Below are positions 1 through 6,962 of a DNA stretch of 12,627 nt, one piece after another. The translations under genes and the position numbers were made by a program. The notes beneath the pieces are model-generated. The model saw only the letters and a list, made by a program, of their open reading frames with translations. It did not search any database and was not told the origin of the DNA. Within the stretch, counting starts at the first letter, position 1, and each line of letters opens with the position of its first letter. Origin of the DNA: an uncultured Selenomonadales bacterium (GTDB taxonomy: Bacteria > Bacillota_C > Negativicutes > Selenomonadales > Selenomonadaceae); NCBI GenBank assembly GCA_937916025.1, contig CALGGX010000522.1, positions 1-12,627 on the forward strand. Direction: 5' to 3'.

Positions 1-429
1 CATGATCATGAACGAGGCGCGATCATCGTCGCGAGGACGAGACGCACTGCCCGGATTGAGCAACACCGGCGGTCCCGAGACGTACTCGACGATGTGTGTA
101 TGTCCGAAGATCGCAATGTCTGCGCCTTGCGACTCCGCCGCTTCCATGACGTATTCTTGAGTGTAGCGAACGCCGTAGTTATGCCCGTGCGTCATGAAAA
201 TGCGATGCCCCGCCACGTCGACAATTCGCTCGTAGCAGGTTTCGGCATTGGGCCAATCGCAATTGCCCGCCACGGAATAAACCGGCACGTTGTAAGTTTG
301 TGCGAGATATTCCGCGTCGGGCGTGCAATCTCCCAAGTGCAACCACAAATCCATATCGTCGGCGAATGAAACCGCCTCATCGATCGATGCCCAATTGCCA
401 TGCGTATCGCTTATGATTCCAATCTTCAA
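1..429 (-). CDS. YfcE/MJ0936-type metallophosphoesterase, partial (3' end off the window)
   Basis: This is a calcineurin-like metallophosphoesterase of the YfcE/YsnB group, small cytoplasmic metal-dependent phosphodiesterases whose natural substrate is usually unknown. The visible 143 residues carry the family's metal motifs in order: SDTHGN (Asp8, His10), LGDC (Asp34), GNCDW (Asn56), THGHNYG (His81, His83) and FGHTH (His110, His112), then LNPGS. Family members are about 155-180 residues, so only a short C-terminal tail is missing at the left edge. The start is a TTG at 429-427 that overlaps the TGA of rdgB (TTGA), with an AGAAGG ribosome site about 8 bases upstream; no other start gives the conserved N-terminal strand. 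The overlap suggests translational coupling to rdgB. The rph-rdgB-phosphoesterase order is the same as rph-ysnA-ysnB in Bacillus subtilis. Family assignment is firm; the exact substrate cannot be read from the sequence. Confidence 0.88.
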   Translation of the reverse strand, partial: MKIGIISDTHGNWASIDEAVSFADDMDLWLHLGDCTPDAEYLAQTYNVPVYSVAGNCDWPNAETCYERIVDVAGHRIFMTHGHNYGVRYTQEYVMEAAESQGADIAIFGHTHIVEYVSGPPVLLNPGSASRPRDDDRASFMIM

Positions 430-1064
430 TCTCTAACCCTTCTTTCGCTCCAATCGGACATCTTATTTGCCATCAATCGCAAGGCGCGCCCGCGATGACT
501 GATTTGATCTTTTTGCTCGAGCGTGAGTTCCGCCATGGTTTTTTCGGCATCGATATAAAAATACGGATCATATCCGAAGCCGCCGGTTCCGCGCGGAATT
601 TTTTTAATCACACCCCGACAAATCCCCTGCGTTTGAATGATCGTGCCGTCAATATCGACAAGGCAGAGCGCGCATTCGTAAAACGCCGTTGACTGCTCGG
701 CTCCGACGCGCTCGAGTTCTCTGATGAGCATTGCATTGTTTTCGCCGTCATTGGAATCTGCCGCACGGCTGATATCGGCAATCGAGCGAAACGACGCGAA
801 ACGTGCCGAGTAAACGCCCGGCATGCCGTCAAGCGCATCAACGCAAAGCCCCGAATCGTCCGCCAGACATGCGCGGTTCAACAATCGGCTGAAAAATTGC
901 GCCTTGATCAAGGCGTTTTCGGCAAACGTCTTTCCGTCTTCAACGGCATCGGGAAGCGCGCCGAAATCGGCAAGTGAAACGATTTTGATCGGAAGCGCGC
1001 CGAAAGCATTGATCATCTCGCGAATTTTGCCCGAGTTCCTCGTGGCGATCACAATCTCTTTCAT
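426..1064 (-). CDS. rdgB: RdgB/HAM1 family non-canonical purine NTP pyrophosphatase (dITP/XTP)
   Basis: The product hydrolyses ITP, dITP and XTP to monophosphate and pyrophosphate, keeping deaminated purines out of DNA and RNA. Starting at the ATG of MKEIVIATRN it has 212 residues, slightly above the usual 195-205. Family motifs are in order: the ATRNSGKIREM nucleotide loop (residues 7-17), TFAENALIKA (46-55), LADDSGL with the catalytic Asp70 region (67-73), GMPGVYSARFA (80-90), GGFGYDPYF (161-169) and the C-terminal ISHRGRAL (188-195). The extra length sits around residues 91-112. The frame is open further upstream, but the rph stop is at 1067-1069 and an AGGGTGGG ribosome site lies 7-8 bases before this ATG. 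A second ATG one codon earlier (1067) overlaps the rph stop and is the alternative start. It lies between rph and the phosphoesterase in one transcription unit. Confidence 0.95.
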   Translation of the reverse strand: MKEIVIATRNSGKIREMINAFGALPIKIVSLADFGALPDAVEDGKTFAENALIKAQFFSRLLNRACLADDSGLCVDALDGMPGVYSARFASFRSIADISRAADSNDGENNAMLIRELERVGAEQSTAFYECALCLVDIDGTIIQTQGICRGVIKKIPRGTGGFGYDPYFYIDAEKTMAELTLEQKDQISHRGRALRLMANKMSDWSERRVRD

Positions 1065-1066
1065 CA

Positions 1067-1807
1067 TCAACCCACCCTGCCGACACGCCACACGAGCTCA
1101 CGTCCGAGCGCGTCTTTCTGCAATTCGATCAATTCACCGATACCGCCCTCCGCGAGATCGAGCAGGCGATTGAGCTTCTCGCGCGAGAACGGATGTTTTT
1201 CGCCCGTCGACTGAATTTCGATGAACTGCCCCAAGCCGCTCATCACGACATTGCAATCGACGACCGCCGTCGAGTCTTCGGCGTAATTCAAATCGAGAAT
1301 CTCCTCGCCGACGTCGTTGACTCCGACAGAAACCGCCGCCACGAAATCGGTTACGGGGAATTTATTGCCTTTTTTGTAGATCGTTTCGCACGCCTCGACG
1401 AGCGCAACAAAAGCTCCCGTCACGGACGCGCATCGAGTCCCGCCGTCCGCCTGAATGACATCGCAATCGATCGTGATCGTCCGCTCGCCGAGCGCGGCAA
1501 GGTCTGTAACCGAGCGAAGCGCGCGTCCGATTATGCGCTGAATTTCCTGCGTCCTGCCGGAGAGTTTGTTGCGCTCGCGGTTCACGCGGACGATTGTCGA
1601 GCTCGGAAGCATCGAGTATTCGGCAGTGATCCAACCCTGCCCGCTGCCTTTGAGAAAAAGCGGCACCCGATCTTCAATCGTTGCCGAGCAGATGACGCGA
1701 GTCCTGCCGACTTCGATCAATGCCGAGCCCGGCGGATTCAATTGACAATGTCGCGTGATTTTCACGCCGCGCATCTGATTGTTATCGCGTTTGTCTGCTC
1801 TGTTCAA
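1067..1807 (-). CDS. rph: Ribonuclease PH
   Basis: RNase PH is a phosphate-dependent 3'-5' exoribonuclease that trims the 3' ends of tRNA precursors; it works as a hexameric ring in the cytoplasm. The 246-residue product matches the usual 235-255. Visible motifs are the N-terminal MRGVKI block (12-17), [14 protein letters not shown] (27-40), the phosphate and RNA-binding [15 protein letters not shown] (84-98), [18 protein letters not shown] (115-132) and [19 protein letters not shown] (171-189) with the conserved acidic residues of the active site. The start is TTG at 1807-1805. It is preferred because an AGGGAG site (1816-1821) lies 8 bases upstream and the N-terminus then aligns with relatives; the first in-frame ATG is residue 12, inside the conserved block. 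Its stop overlaps or abuts the rdgB start (TGATGATG), implying coupled translation. A promoter lies just upstream. Confidence 0.95.
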   Translation of the reverse strand: MNRADKRDNNQMRGVKITRHCQLNPPGSALIEVGRTRVICSATIEDRVPLFLKGSGQGWITAEYSMLPSSTIVRVNRERNKLSGRTQEIQRIIGRALRSVTDLAALGERTITIDCDVIQADGGTRCASVTGAFVALVEACETIYKKGNKFPVTDFVAAVSVGVNDVGEEILDLNYAEDSTAVVDCNVVMSGLGQFIEIQSTGEKHPFSREKLNRLLDLAEGGIGELIELQKDALGRELVWRVGRVG

Positions 1808-1845
1808 TTAATCTACTCCCTGCTCGAAAATTTTCATTGTCGATC

Positions 1846-1874
1846 ATTGTATCATAAAAAATATTTCACTGCAA
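1846..1874 (-). promoter_or_regulatory. Probable sigma-A promoter of the rph-rdgB-phosphoesterase unit
   Basis: On the minus strand TTGCAG (1874-1869) and TACAAT (1851-1846) are separated by exactly 17 bases. The -10 matches five of six consensus bases, the -35 three of six, and the spacer is A/T-rich. It sits about 40 bases upstream of the rph TTG, and this 78-base gap follows gatB without a strong intrinsic terminator, so some read-through from gatB is also possible. Confidence 0.6.
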
Positions 1875-1885
1875 AACATTTTTGA

Positions 1886-3325
1886 TCAGTCGAGTTTTTT
1901 TGCAAGCAGTTGATTGACGAGCTGCGGATTGGCTTTGCCTTTCGTCGCCTTCATGATCTGCCCGACGAGCGCGCCGAGTGCTTTTTTCTTGCCGGCTTTG
2001 TATTCGGCGACCGGCTTCGGATTTTTCGCAATCACTTCGTCGACGACGCTCTCGATCGCTGAAGTGTCAGTGATCTGCACGAGCCCTTTATCCGCGACGA
2101 TCTTCTCCGGCGAGTCCGGCGACTTCCACATCTCGACAAAGACTGTCTTCGCGATCTTGCCGCTGATCGTGCCCTTGTCGATCAACGCGAGCATTTGAGC
2201 GAGTCGTTTCGCCTCGACCGGCGATTGCTCGATCGTCAAACCTTCCGCGTTGAGATTTTTCGACAGATCGCCCATGATCCAATTCGCCGCGATTTTCGGA
2301 TCGGCTCCCGCGCGCACGACTTCATCGAAATACTCCGCCATTGCGCGAGACGACGTGATGATCCCCGCGTCGTAATCCGAAAGCCCGAACTCCGTCGTCA
2401 AACGCGCGCGTCGAGCGTCGGGAAGTTCCGGCAATGATTTTCTGAACGCCTCGATCTCCTCCGCGCTCGTGATAATCGGAGGCAGGTCCGGCTCCGGCAT
2501 GTAGCGATAATCATGCGCTTCTTCCTTCGACCGCATTGATTGAGTGATCCCGCGCTCGGGATTCCACGTCCGAGTTTCCTGCACGATCTTGCCGCCTTCG
2601 TCGAGCACTTCCGCCTGCCGCTCGATCTCGTAATTGATCGCGTCTTCGAGTGCTTTGAATGAATTGATGTTTTTCATTTCCGTCCGAGTGCCGAGCTTTT
2701 CGGCTCCGATCGGGCGGAGCGATACATTGATATCCGCGCGGAGATTGCCTTCTTCCATGCGGCAATTGGAAACGTCGATGTACTCGAGGATCGACTTGAT
2801 CTTTTCCATGTACGCGCGAGCCTCGGCGGCGGAACGCATGTCCGGCTCCGAAACGATCTCGATCAGCGGCACGCCCGTACGATTGTAATCGACATTCGAC
2901 GAGCCCGAGTCCTTGATCGTCGCGCCCGAGTGGACGAGTTTGCCCGCATCTTCTTCCATGTGAATGCGCGTCAACCGCACGCGTTTTTTCTGCCCGTCAA
3001 CGTCGATGTCGACGAAGCCGTGCTCGGCTATCGGCAATTCATACTGCGAAGTCTGCCAATTCTTCGGCAGGTCGGGGTAATAATAATTTTTCCGATCGAA
3101 TTTGCTGTATTGATTGATGGTGCAATTGGTGGCGAGTCCGGCTTTGATTGCAAACTCGACGACGCGCCGATTGATCGTCGGCAACACGCCGGGCAAGCCG
3201 AGACACACGGGGCAGACGTGCGTATTCTGCTCGGCTCCGAACGTCGTCGCGCAACCGCAAAAAATCTTCGTTGCCGTCTTCAATTCACTGTGGATTTCCA
3301 AGCCGATCACTGCTTCGTATTCCAA
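1886..3325 (-). CDS. gatB: Asp-tRNA(Asn)/Glu-tRNA(Gln) amidotransferase subunit B
   Basis: GatB is the tRNA-binding and kinase subunit of the GatCAB complex. It activates misacylated Glu-tRNA(Gln) or Asp-tRNA(Asn) with ATP so that ammonia from GatA can amidate it. The 479-residue product has the normal length. Visible are the N-terminal [16 protein letters not shown] block, the zinc-site cysteines CGC and CPVC (residues 23-42), the conserved [19 protein letters not shown] core (about 81-99), [27 protein letters not shown] and [12 protein letters not shown]. The C-terminal YqeY-like domain ends in [20 protein letters not shown]. The start is TTG at 3325-3323: an in-frame TGA lies three codons upstream, and a GAGGAG site about 11 bases away supports it. 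gatA and gatC are not next to it, unlike the common gatCAB operon; instead tRNA-Asn lies upstream in the same direction. Identity is certain. Confidence 0.97.
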   Translation of the reverse strand: MEYEAVIGLEIHSELKTATKIFCGCATTFGAEQNTHVCPVCLGLPGVLPTINRRVVEFAIKAGLATNCTINQYSKFDRKNYYYPDLPKNWQTSQYELPIAEHGFVDIDVDGQKKRVRLTRIHMEEDAGKLVHSGATIKDSGSSNVDYNRTGVPLIEIVSEPDMRSAAEARAYMEKIKSILEYIDVSNCRMEEGNLRADINVSLRPIGAEKLGTRTEMKNINSFKALEDAINYEIERQAEVLDEGGKIVQETRTWNPERGITQSMRSKEEAHDYRYMPEPDLPPIITSAEEIEAFRKSLPELPDARRARLTTEFGLSDYDAGIITSSRAMAEYFDEVVRAGADPKIAANWIMGDLSKNLNAEGLTIEQSPVEAKRLAQMLALIDKGTISGKIAKTVFVEMWKSPDSPEKIVADKGLVQITDTSAIESVVDEVIAKNPKPVAEYKAGKKKALGALVGQIMKATKGKANPQLVNQLLAKKLD

Positions 3326-3342
3326 TGTCGATCACACTCCTC

Positions 3343-3370
3343 ATTACGAATTATGCATTACGCATTATGC
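3343..3370. repeat. Two tandem copies of a 14-base A/T-rich repeat
   Basis: Bases 3343-3356 (ATTACGAATTATGC) and 3357-3370 (ATTACGCATTATGC) are adjacent direct repeats with one mismatch, each containing near-palindromic ATGCAT/ATTATGCAT blocks. The unit lies between the tRNA-Asn terminator and the ribosome site of gatB. On the minus strand it supplies two CATAAT blocks, one of which is 17 bases from TTTTCA (3378-3373) and could serve as a weak gatB promoter. Confidence 0.7.
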
Positions 3371-3374
3371 ATTG

Positions 3375-3400
3375 AAAAAAAGCCCGACCTTACGTCGAGC
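3375..3400 (-). terminator. Intrinsic terminator downstream of tRNA-Asn
   Basis: On the minus strand GCTCGAC (3400-3394), a five-base loop and GTCGGGC (3388-3382) form a seven-pair stem with one G-T pair, followed directly by seven T (3381-3375). It begins 36 bases after the 3' end of tRNA-Asn and probably ends that transcript before gatB. Confidence 0.75.
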
Positions 3401-3435
3401 CTCCCAATCTATTTCCGTAAAATTCATTTCGATGA

Positions 3436-3511
3436 TGGCTCCCCGGACTGGACTCGAACCAGTGACTCCCTGATTAACAGTCAGGTGCTCTACCGACTGA
3501 GCTACCGAGGA
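3436..3511 (-). tRNA. tRNA-Asn (anticodon GTT), CCA encoded
   Basis: The minus strand folds as a complete 76-base tRNA. The acceptor stem TCCTCGG pairs with CCGGGGA (one T-G pair), with discriminator G and an encoded CCA at 3438-3436. The D-arm region contains GTAGCTCAGTCGGTAGAGC, the anticodon stem is CCTGA/TCAGG, and the T arm is CTGG-TTCGAGT-CCAG. The anticodon GTT is at 3478-3476, in the loop CTGTTAA, and decodes AAC and AAT as asparagine. A strong promoter lies 22 bases upstream and an intrinsic terminator downstream, so it is transcribed as a single tRNA. It heads the strand that carries gatB, whose complex can make Asn-tRNA(Asn) from Asp-tRNA(Asn). Confidence 0.97.
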
Positions 3512-3532
3512 ATTTGTCTTTCAACGCCGCGT

Positions 3533-3561
3533 ATTTTATCAAACAGATTGACGCTTGTCAA
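3533..3561 (-). promoter_or_regulatory. Strong sigma-A promoter of tRNA-Asn
   Basis: On the minus strand a perfect TTGACA (3561-3556) is followed after 17 bases by TAAAAT (3538-3533), five of six matches. The predicted transcript start is about 14-16 bases before the tRNA 5' end. A GC-rich block just after the -10 (ACGCGGCG) resembles the discriminator of stable-RNA promoters, which is the class known to respond to growth rate. Confidence 0.85.
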
Positions 3562-3563
3562 TC
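3546..3563. repeat. Perfect 7-base inverted repeat covering the -35 of the tRNA-Asn promoter
   Basis: GATTGAC (3546-3552) and GTCAATC (3557-3563) are perfect inverse complements around a four-base loop. On the plus strand the hairpin is followed by A-C and seven T, which looks like a terminator facing the end of the glycosyltransferase, though no plus-strand gene precedes it. It may instead be a binding site, or part of a weak terminator for the glycosyltransferase transcript. Confidence 0.55.
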
Positions 3564-3574
3564 ACTTTTTTTGA

Positions 3575-3865
3575 TCAGAGTTTCGAGATCACGTCGAAGT
3601 CGTCGAGCATGTAAGTCCCGCGCAACTCCGGCAGTAACTTCCGCGCGTCGACGAAGTCTGTGCCCTCGACATAACCGGATTGTTTGAACATCCGACGCAG
3701 GACGTGATAGTAATTCGTGATCGGCAGGAGTACTCGTCCGTCTTTCGGCTCGGCATCAAACATCGCCTTCAGCGCAAGAATATCGGCATTTGTTCGCTCG
3801 TAAATATCGCCGTAACCTCCGGCAGGTTCGAGCGTTTCCTCGCCGTTCGCTATGAACTTTATTCC
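3575..3865 (-). pseudogene. Out-of-frame C-terminal segment of the family 8 glycosyltransferase
   Basis: These 96 codons continue the upstream glycosyltransferase in a +1-shifted frame and end at a TGA at 3577-3575. The frame reads [17 protein letters not shown] and onwards, then RVLLPITNYYHVLRRMF and YVEGTDFVDARKLLPEL. This is compositionally normal protein, with periodic hydrophobic residues and typical third bases, whereas the in-frame tail of the upstream ORF is Arg/Cys-rich nonsense. Removing one G from the eight-G run (C8 on the plus strand, 3864-3871) would join both parts into a protein of about 425 residues. The segment resembles the Rossmann-like C-terminal extensions often attached to bacterial glycosyltransferases; that resemblance is weak inference. 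Either the gene is broken or phase-variable, or the run length is a sequencing error. Confidence 0.7.
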
Positions 3866-4850
3866 CCCCCCTATGTTGCCCGATCTGAAGTCGGGAGAGA
3901 ATGTCGAAGATGCGAGCTTCGAGTGCTGCCGGTGCCCAGAAGATGAGTCGCTCGTATGTGTAAAGTGCTTTCATCAAAATCATCTGCTGAGTTGCCACTG
4001 CCGCGCGGAATTGATCTATCGCGTCGAGGAAGAATTTTTCGTCAAACCACGGCGTCTTGACGAAGTAATGCCAAAACAGCCGATCGAACTCGTCATTGAG
4101 CCGCGCATTCAGGCTGTGGACTATATAATGGTAAATGCCTTCGCCGACGTGACGCAAGCCCTTCCGCCGCTCCATCACCAGTTGCACGTTGTATTTGCCG
4201 GGCAGTTTTTTGTACTGCTTGCTGTAGAAATAATTCAAAGTGCACTGATCCGGACCGGGAAACGAAGCCGTGTCATTGTATAACGTCTCGAGTATTTGTC
4301 GACTGAAATTCTCAATTGCGCGGAGCTTGTCGAGATTGACAACCCACACTCCGGAATTGAAATAGTCTTCGCGGTTGACGAAGCCTTTCGTGATGACAGG
4401 AAATTGTTTGTAAGAATCCCAACCTTCGGTGGCAATTCCCGCATCGACGACCGCACCGAAAAAATCTTCCGAGCCGATTTCATTCCAAAGCGATTTGATG
4501 TCGAGATTGACTATGGTATCTGCATCAAGATAAATCACTTTGTCTATCGAAAGCGGCAACAGATCACCCATGCATAATCGATACAAAGCCGCCGGCGAAT
4601 GTTGGGTGTGCTTTTTCATGAAATCGCCGATCTTTTCGTCGAGCTCGACATCATAAAACTCGATCTTCTGATCGTAAATCGCCGCGAGCTTCTCAAATCT
4701 CTGCCGATTGAGTTCGGTCAGCGTCTCGTCGTGCAGGATATGGATCGTCACCGGCTCCTTCGTGTTTTCAAACAGCGAACACACCGACGCTCCGACAAAT
4801 TTTGAATAAGTGCCGCGCGCGTCGTAGATCGCATAACAAACATGGATCAT
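3756..4850 (-). CDS. Family 8 (GT8) glycosyltransferase, C-terminus frameshifted
   Basis: GT8 enzymes are retaining glycosyltransferases (LgtC, GspA and glycogenin type) that transfer galactose or glucose from UDP-sugars, in bacteria mostly onto cell-surface glycans. Starting at the ATG at 4850 the product shows the N-terminal fold start [24 protein letters not shown] in order, [12 protein letters not shown] (88-99), the metal-binding DxD motif YLDADTIV (107-114, Asp109 and Asp111), [16 protein letters not shown] (162-177) and [10 protein letters not shown] (197-206). The start has a GGAGGGGAG ribosome site about 8 bases upstream, although the frame is open back to 5039. Up to residue 329 the protein looks normal; after the eight-G run it becomes an Arg-rich tail that stops at 3756, while the proper continuation lies in another frame. 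The catalytic domain is complete, so a truncated enzyme could still work. It is divergent from the MCP; no partner glycan genes are in view. Confidence 0.85.
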   Translation of the reverse strand: MIHVCYAIYDARGTYSKFVGASVCSLFENTKEPVTIHILHDETLTELNRQRFEKLAAIYDQKIEFYDVELDEKIGDFMKKHTQHSPAALYRLCMGDLLPLSIDKVIYLDADTIVNLDIKSLWNEIGSEDFFGAVVDAGIATEGWDSYKQFPVITKGFVNREDYFNSGVWVVNLDKLRAIENFSRQILETLYNDTASFPGPDQCTLNYFYSKQYKKLPGKYNVQLVMERRKGLRHVGEGIYHYIVHSLNARLNDEFDRLFWHYFVKTPWFDEKFFLDAIDQFRAAVATQQMILMKALYTYERLIFWAPAALEARIFDILSRLQIGQHRGGNKVHSERRGNARTCRRLRRYLRANKCRYSCAEGDV

Positions 4851-4911
4851 TACTGCAACTCCCCTCCAAAAAGTTTTCATCAATAAAATTCGCCATAGAT
4901 TTGGTAATTCC

Positions 4912-4940
4912 TTTAAATATCTCGTTATATGCTTTATAAT
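4912..4940 (+). promoter_or_regulatory. Probable promoter of the signalling operon
   Basis: In the 112-base divergent gap a perfect TATAAT (4935-4940) is preceded, 17 bases upstream, by TTTAAA (4912-4917; four of six matches to TTGACA). The transcript would start about 15 bases before the MCP ATG, leaving just room for the GGAAG ribosome site. The -10 is not a flagellar sigma-28 element (no GCCGATAA), so a housekeeping sigma is more likely. No convincing promoter for the divergent glycosyltransferase was found here. Confidence 0.6.
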
Positions 4941-4962
4941 TCCATCGAAAGGAAGTGTACTT

Positions 4963-6951
4963 ATGACAGTAGGAATCAAGCAGAAGTTTTTGATCCTCGC
5001 CGGAGTCGTCGCGATCATCTTGACGGCAGTCTCGATCATCGGTTATACGACTTCCCATTCCAATCTGTCCGAAAGCGTTGAAAACGAAGTGCGCGCGACG
5101 GTCGACATTCAAGGCAGAGCCGTCGACGGCTGGCTTCAGAAAAAATCAGTGCACGCGCTCGACGCCGCCGAACTCATGGCGCGTTTCAATTCAGACGGCA
5201 CGCTCGATCACAACGCAATGATGTTGATGATGCAACTCTACTTCAACGACAAAGACATAATGTCGATCACCAATTGCGACGAGCAAGGCGTCGTCGTATC
5301 CGAATCGGAAGACTTGACCGGTGTGCTCGAGATCAGGACGCGCGATTGGTACAAAACCGTTAAGTCCACCGGCAAATTGCTTTTCACCGACGTTTATCAA
5401 GACATAAAGAGCAAACAGTTGGTTATCTCGGCCGCCGCGCCGTATTCATTCAACGGCAAATTCGGCGGGGCGATTTGTTGCGATATCACTCTCGACACAC
5501 TCGTCAAGGAAGTCCGGACGATCAATTATCGCGGCGCGGGCAAGGGCATGCTCATCGATCGCAACGGCGTGATCATCGCCTCCGCCGAGCCGTCCGAAAC
5601 CATGACAAATGTATCCGCCAACGCTCAATTGCGCGAGCACTTTCAACAGATGCTGAGCGCAACCGGCGGCTTTTTCATAACTGACGATGTCGACAATCAA
5701 TCGGTGTTCGCTTACACGACAGTCGAGAGCACCGGCTGGATCGTCGGCATTTTGGTTCCGGAAGAACTCGTCCTCGCGCCGATCGATCGGCTCCGCGCGG
5801 CGTATGTCGGTTTGACGGCGGGCATGATCTTCGGCTTGCTTCTGATTGTATTCTTCAGCGTGCGCTTCTCCAATCGCATTCTCGAAAACATCTCGAACAT
5901 CAAAAATCACACGGACGAACTCGCGCGCGGCAATTTCCGCGTCACCGAGCTCGATGAAAACTCAAAAGACGAGTTCGGCGAGCTCGCACGCGCCGTCAAC
6001 GGCATGATCCGAGACATTCGCCAATTGATCAAAAAAGTCATGGGCACTGCCGAAAAAGTCTCGGCGTCGAGCGACGCACTCTCGACAAATTCTCTCGATA
6101 CGGCGGAAGCCTCCAATCACATTGCCGAGATCGTCATGAAAGTCTCCGGCGACATGGACGCGCAACACGAGAACATCATTTCGGCAAAGACGAATGTCGA
6201 CAGCATTTTCAATGACATCACGTCGGTTTCGGAAAAATCTCGGCAGATCACCGAAAACACCGCGCGGACTGCAGACGCCGCAAAACTCGGCGAGAAACTC
6301 ATGCTCGACGCGATCGACAAAATGCAATTGATCGAGCAAAGCGTGAGCGATACGGCGGCGCGCGTCGACAAACTCGGGCATCACTCCCGGCAGATCGGAA
6401 AGGTCGTCGAGGCGATCTCGGAAATATCCAATCAGACGAATCTCCTCGCCCTGAACGCGGCAATCGAAGCGGCACGCGCCGGAGAACAAGGTCGCGGCTT
6501 TGCAATCGTCGCCGGAGAAGTCGGCAAGCTCGCGACAAGCTCGCAAGAGTCGGTCGACAAGATCAAACACCGGATCGAGATCATTCAGGCAGACATTCAA
6601 CAGGCGGTGCAGTCAATGTCGATCGGCACGGAAGAAGTCATGCGCGGCACGGAAGCAATCCGCGCGGTCGAGGAGCAATTCAAGCAGATCATTCGCATGG
6701 TCGGCGAGAATAAATTGCAGATCGAAAACGTCGGCAACTCGGTACAATCGGTGCTCGACGACGCGAAAATCATCGTGCAATTGATCGAAGAGATCGACTC
6801 GGTCAGCCGCTCGACCACAGACAACACGCAAAGCATTTCCGCTTCCGCGCAGGAACAATCGGCATCGACGCAAGAGATCGCGGCGGCGGCTCGCTCGCTC
6901 TCCGATCTCGCCGGCGAATTGCAATCCGAAACCGGTAAATTCAATGTTTGA
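4963..6951 (+). CDS. Methyl-accepting chemotaxis protein with dCache sensor
   Basis: This is a transmembrane chemoreceptor that would bind ligand outside the cell and control CheA through CheW. The 662 residues contain TM1 (about 8-28), an extracellular dCache_1 domain (about 35-275), TM2 (about 281-301), a HAMP linker (about 302-355) and a long coiled-coil signalling domain (about 365-655). Its hairpin tip carries the hallmark [21 protein letters not shown] region at 487-507. In the sensor, Arg127, Trp129, Tyr130, Tyr145, Asp147 and Asp174 match the amino-acid-type dCache ligand signature, but the first aromatic position is Leu122. There is no CheR-tethering pentapeptide at the C-terminus (ends GKFNV). 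The ATG has a GGAAG site 7 bases upstream. No che genes are in the window. The stop overlaps a TTG of the kinase frame, and the likely kinase ATG is 11 bases downstream. Confidence 0.95.
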   Translation: MTVGIKQKFLILAGVVAIILTAVSIIGYTTSHSNLSESVENEVRATVDIQGRAVDGWLQKKSVHALDAAELMARFNSDGTLDHNAMMLMMQLYFNDKDIMSITNCDEQGVVVSESEDLTGVLEIRTRDWYKTVKSTGKLLFTDVYQDIKSKQLVISAAAPYSFNGKFGGAICCDITLDTLVKEVRTINYRGAGKGMLIDRNGVIIASAEPSETMTNVSANAQLREHFQQMLSATGGFFITDDVDNQSVFAYTTVESTGWIVGILVPEELVLAPIDRLRAAYVGLTAGMIFGLLLIVFFSVRFSNRILENISNIKNHTDELARGNFRVTELDENSKDEFGELARAVNGMIRDIRQLIKKVMGTAEKVSASSDALSTNSLDTAEASNHIAEIVMKVSGDMDAQHENIISAKTNVDSIFNDITSVSEKSRQITENTARTADAAKLGEKLMLDAIDKMQLIEQSVSDTAARVDKLGHHSRQIGKVVEAISEISNQTNLLALNAAIEAARAGEQGRGFAIVAGEVGKLATSSQESVDKIKHRIEIIQADIQQAVQSMSIGTEEVMRGTEAIRAVEEQFKQIIRMVGENKLQIENVGNSVQSVLDDAKIIVQLIEEIDSVSRSTTDNTQSISASAQEQSASTQEIAAAARSLSDLAGELQSETGKFNV

Positions 6952-6962
6952 CGAGGTTTGAC

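Noticed and set aside
1826..1835. Palindrome GAAAATTTTC and the repeated CATTGT before rph
   Set aside because: Too short and A/T-rich to call an operator; they lie between promoter and ribosome site but nothing else supports a function.
1193..1885. Long plus-strand open frame of 230 codons opposite rph
   Set aside because: It lies antisense to the well-supported rph gene, resembles no family, and is a by-product of the codon bias on the opposite strand.
1875..1888. Weak hairpin CAAAA-ATG-TTTTG after gatB as a terminator
   Set aside because: Only A-T rich pairs and no following T run, so it is unlikely to end transcription.
4851..5039. N-terminal extension of the glycosyltransferase frame to 5039
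   Set aside because: It would overlap the MCP coding region and promoter; the ATG at 4850 has a strong GGAGG-type ribosome site and starts the GT8 fold directly.
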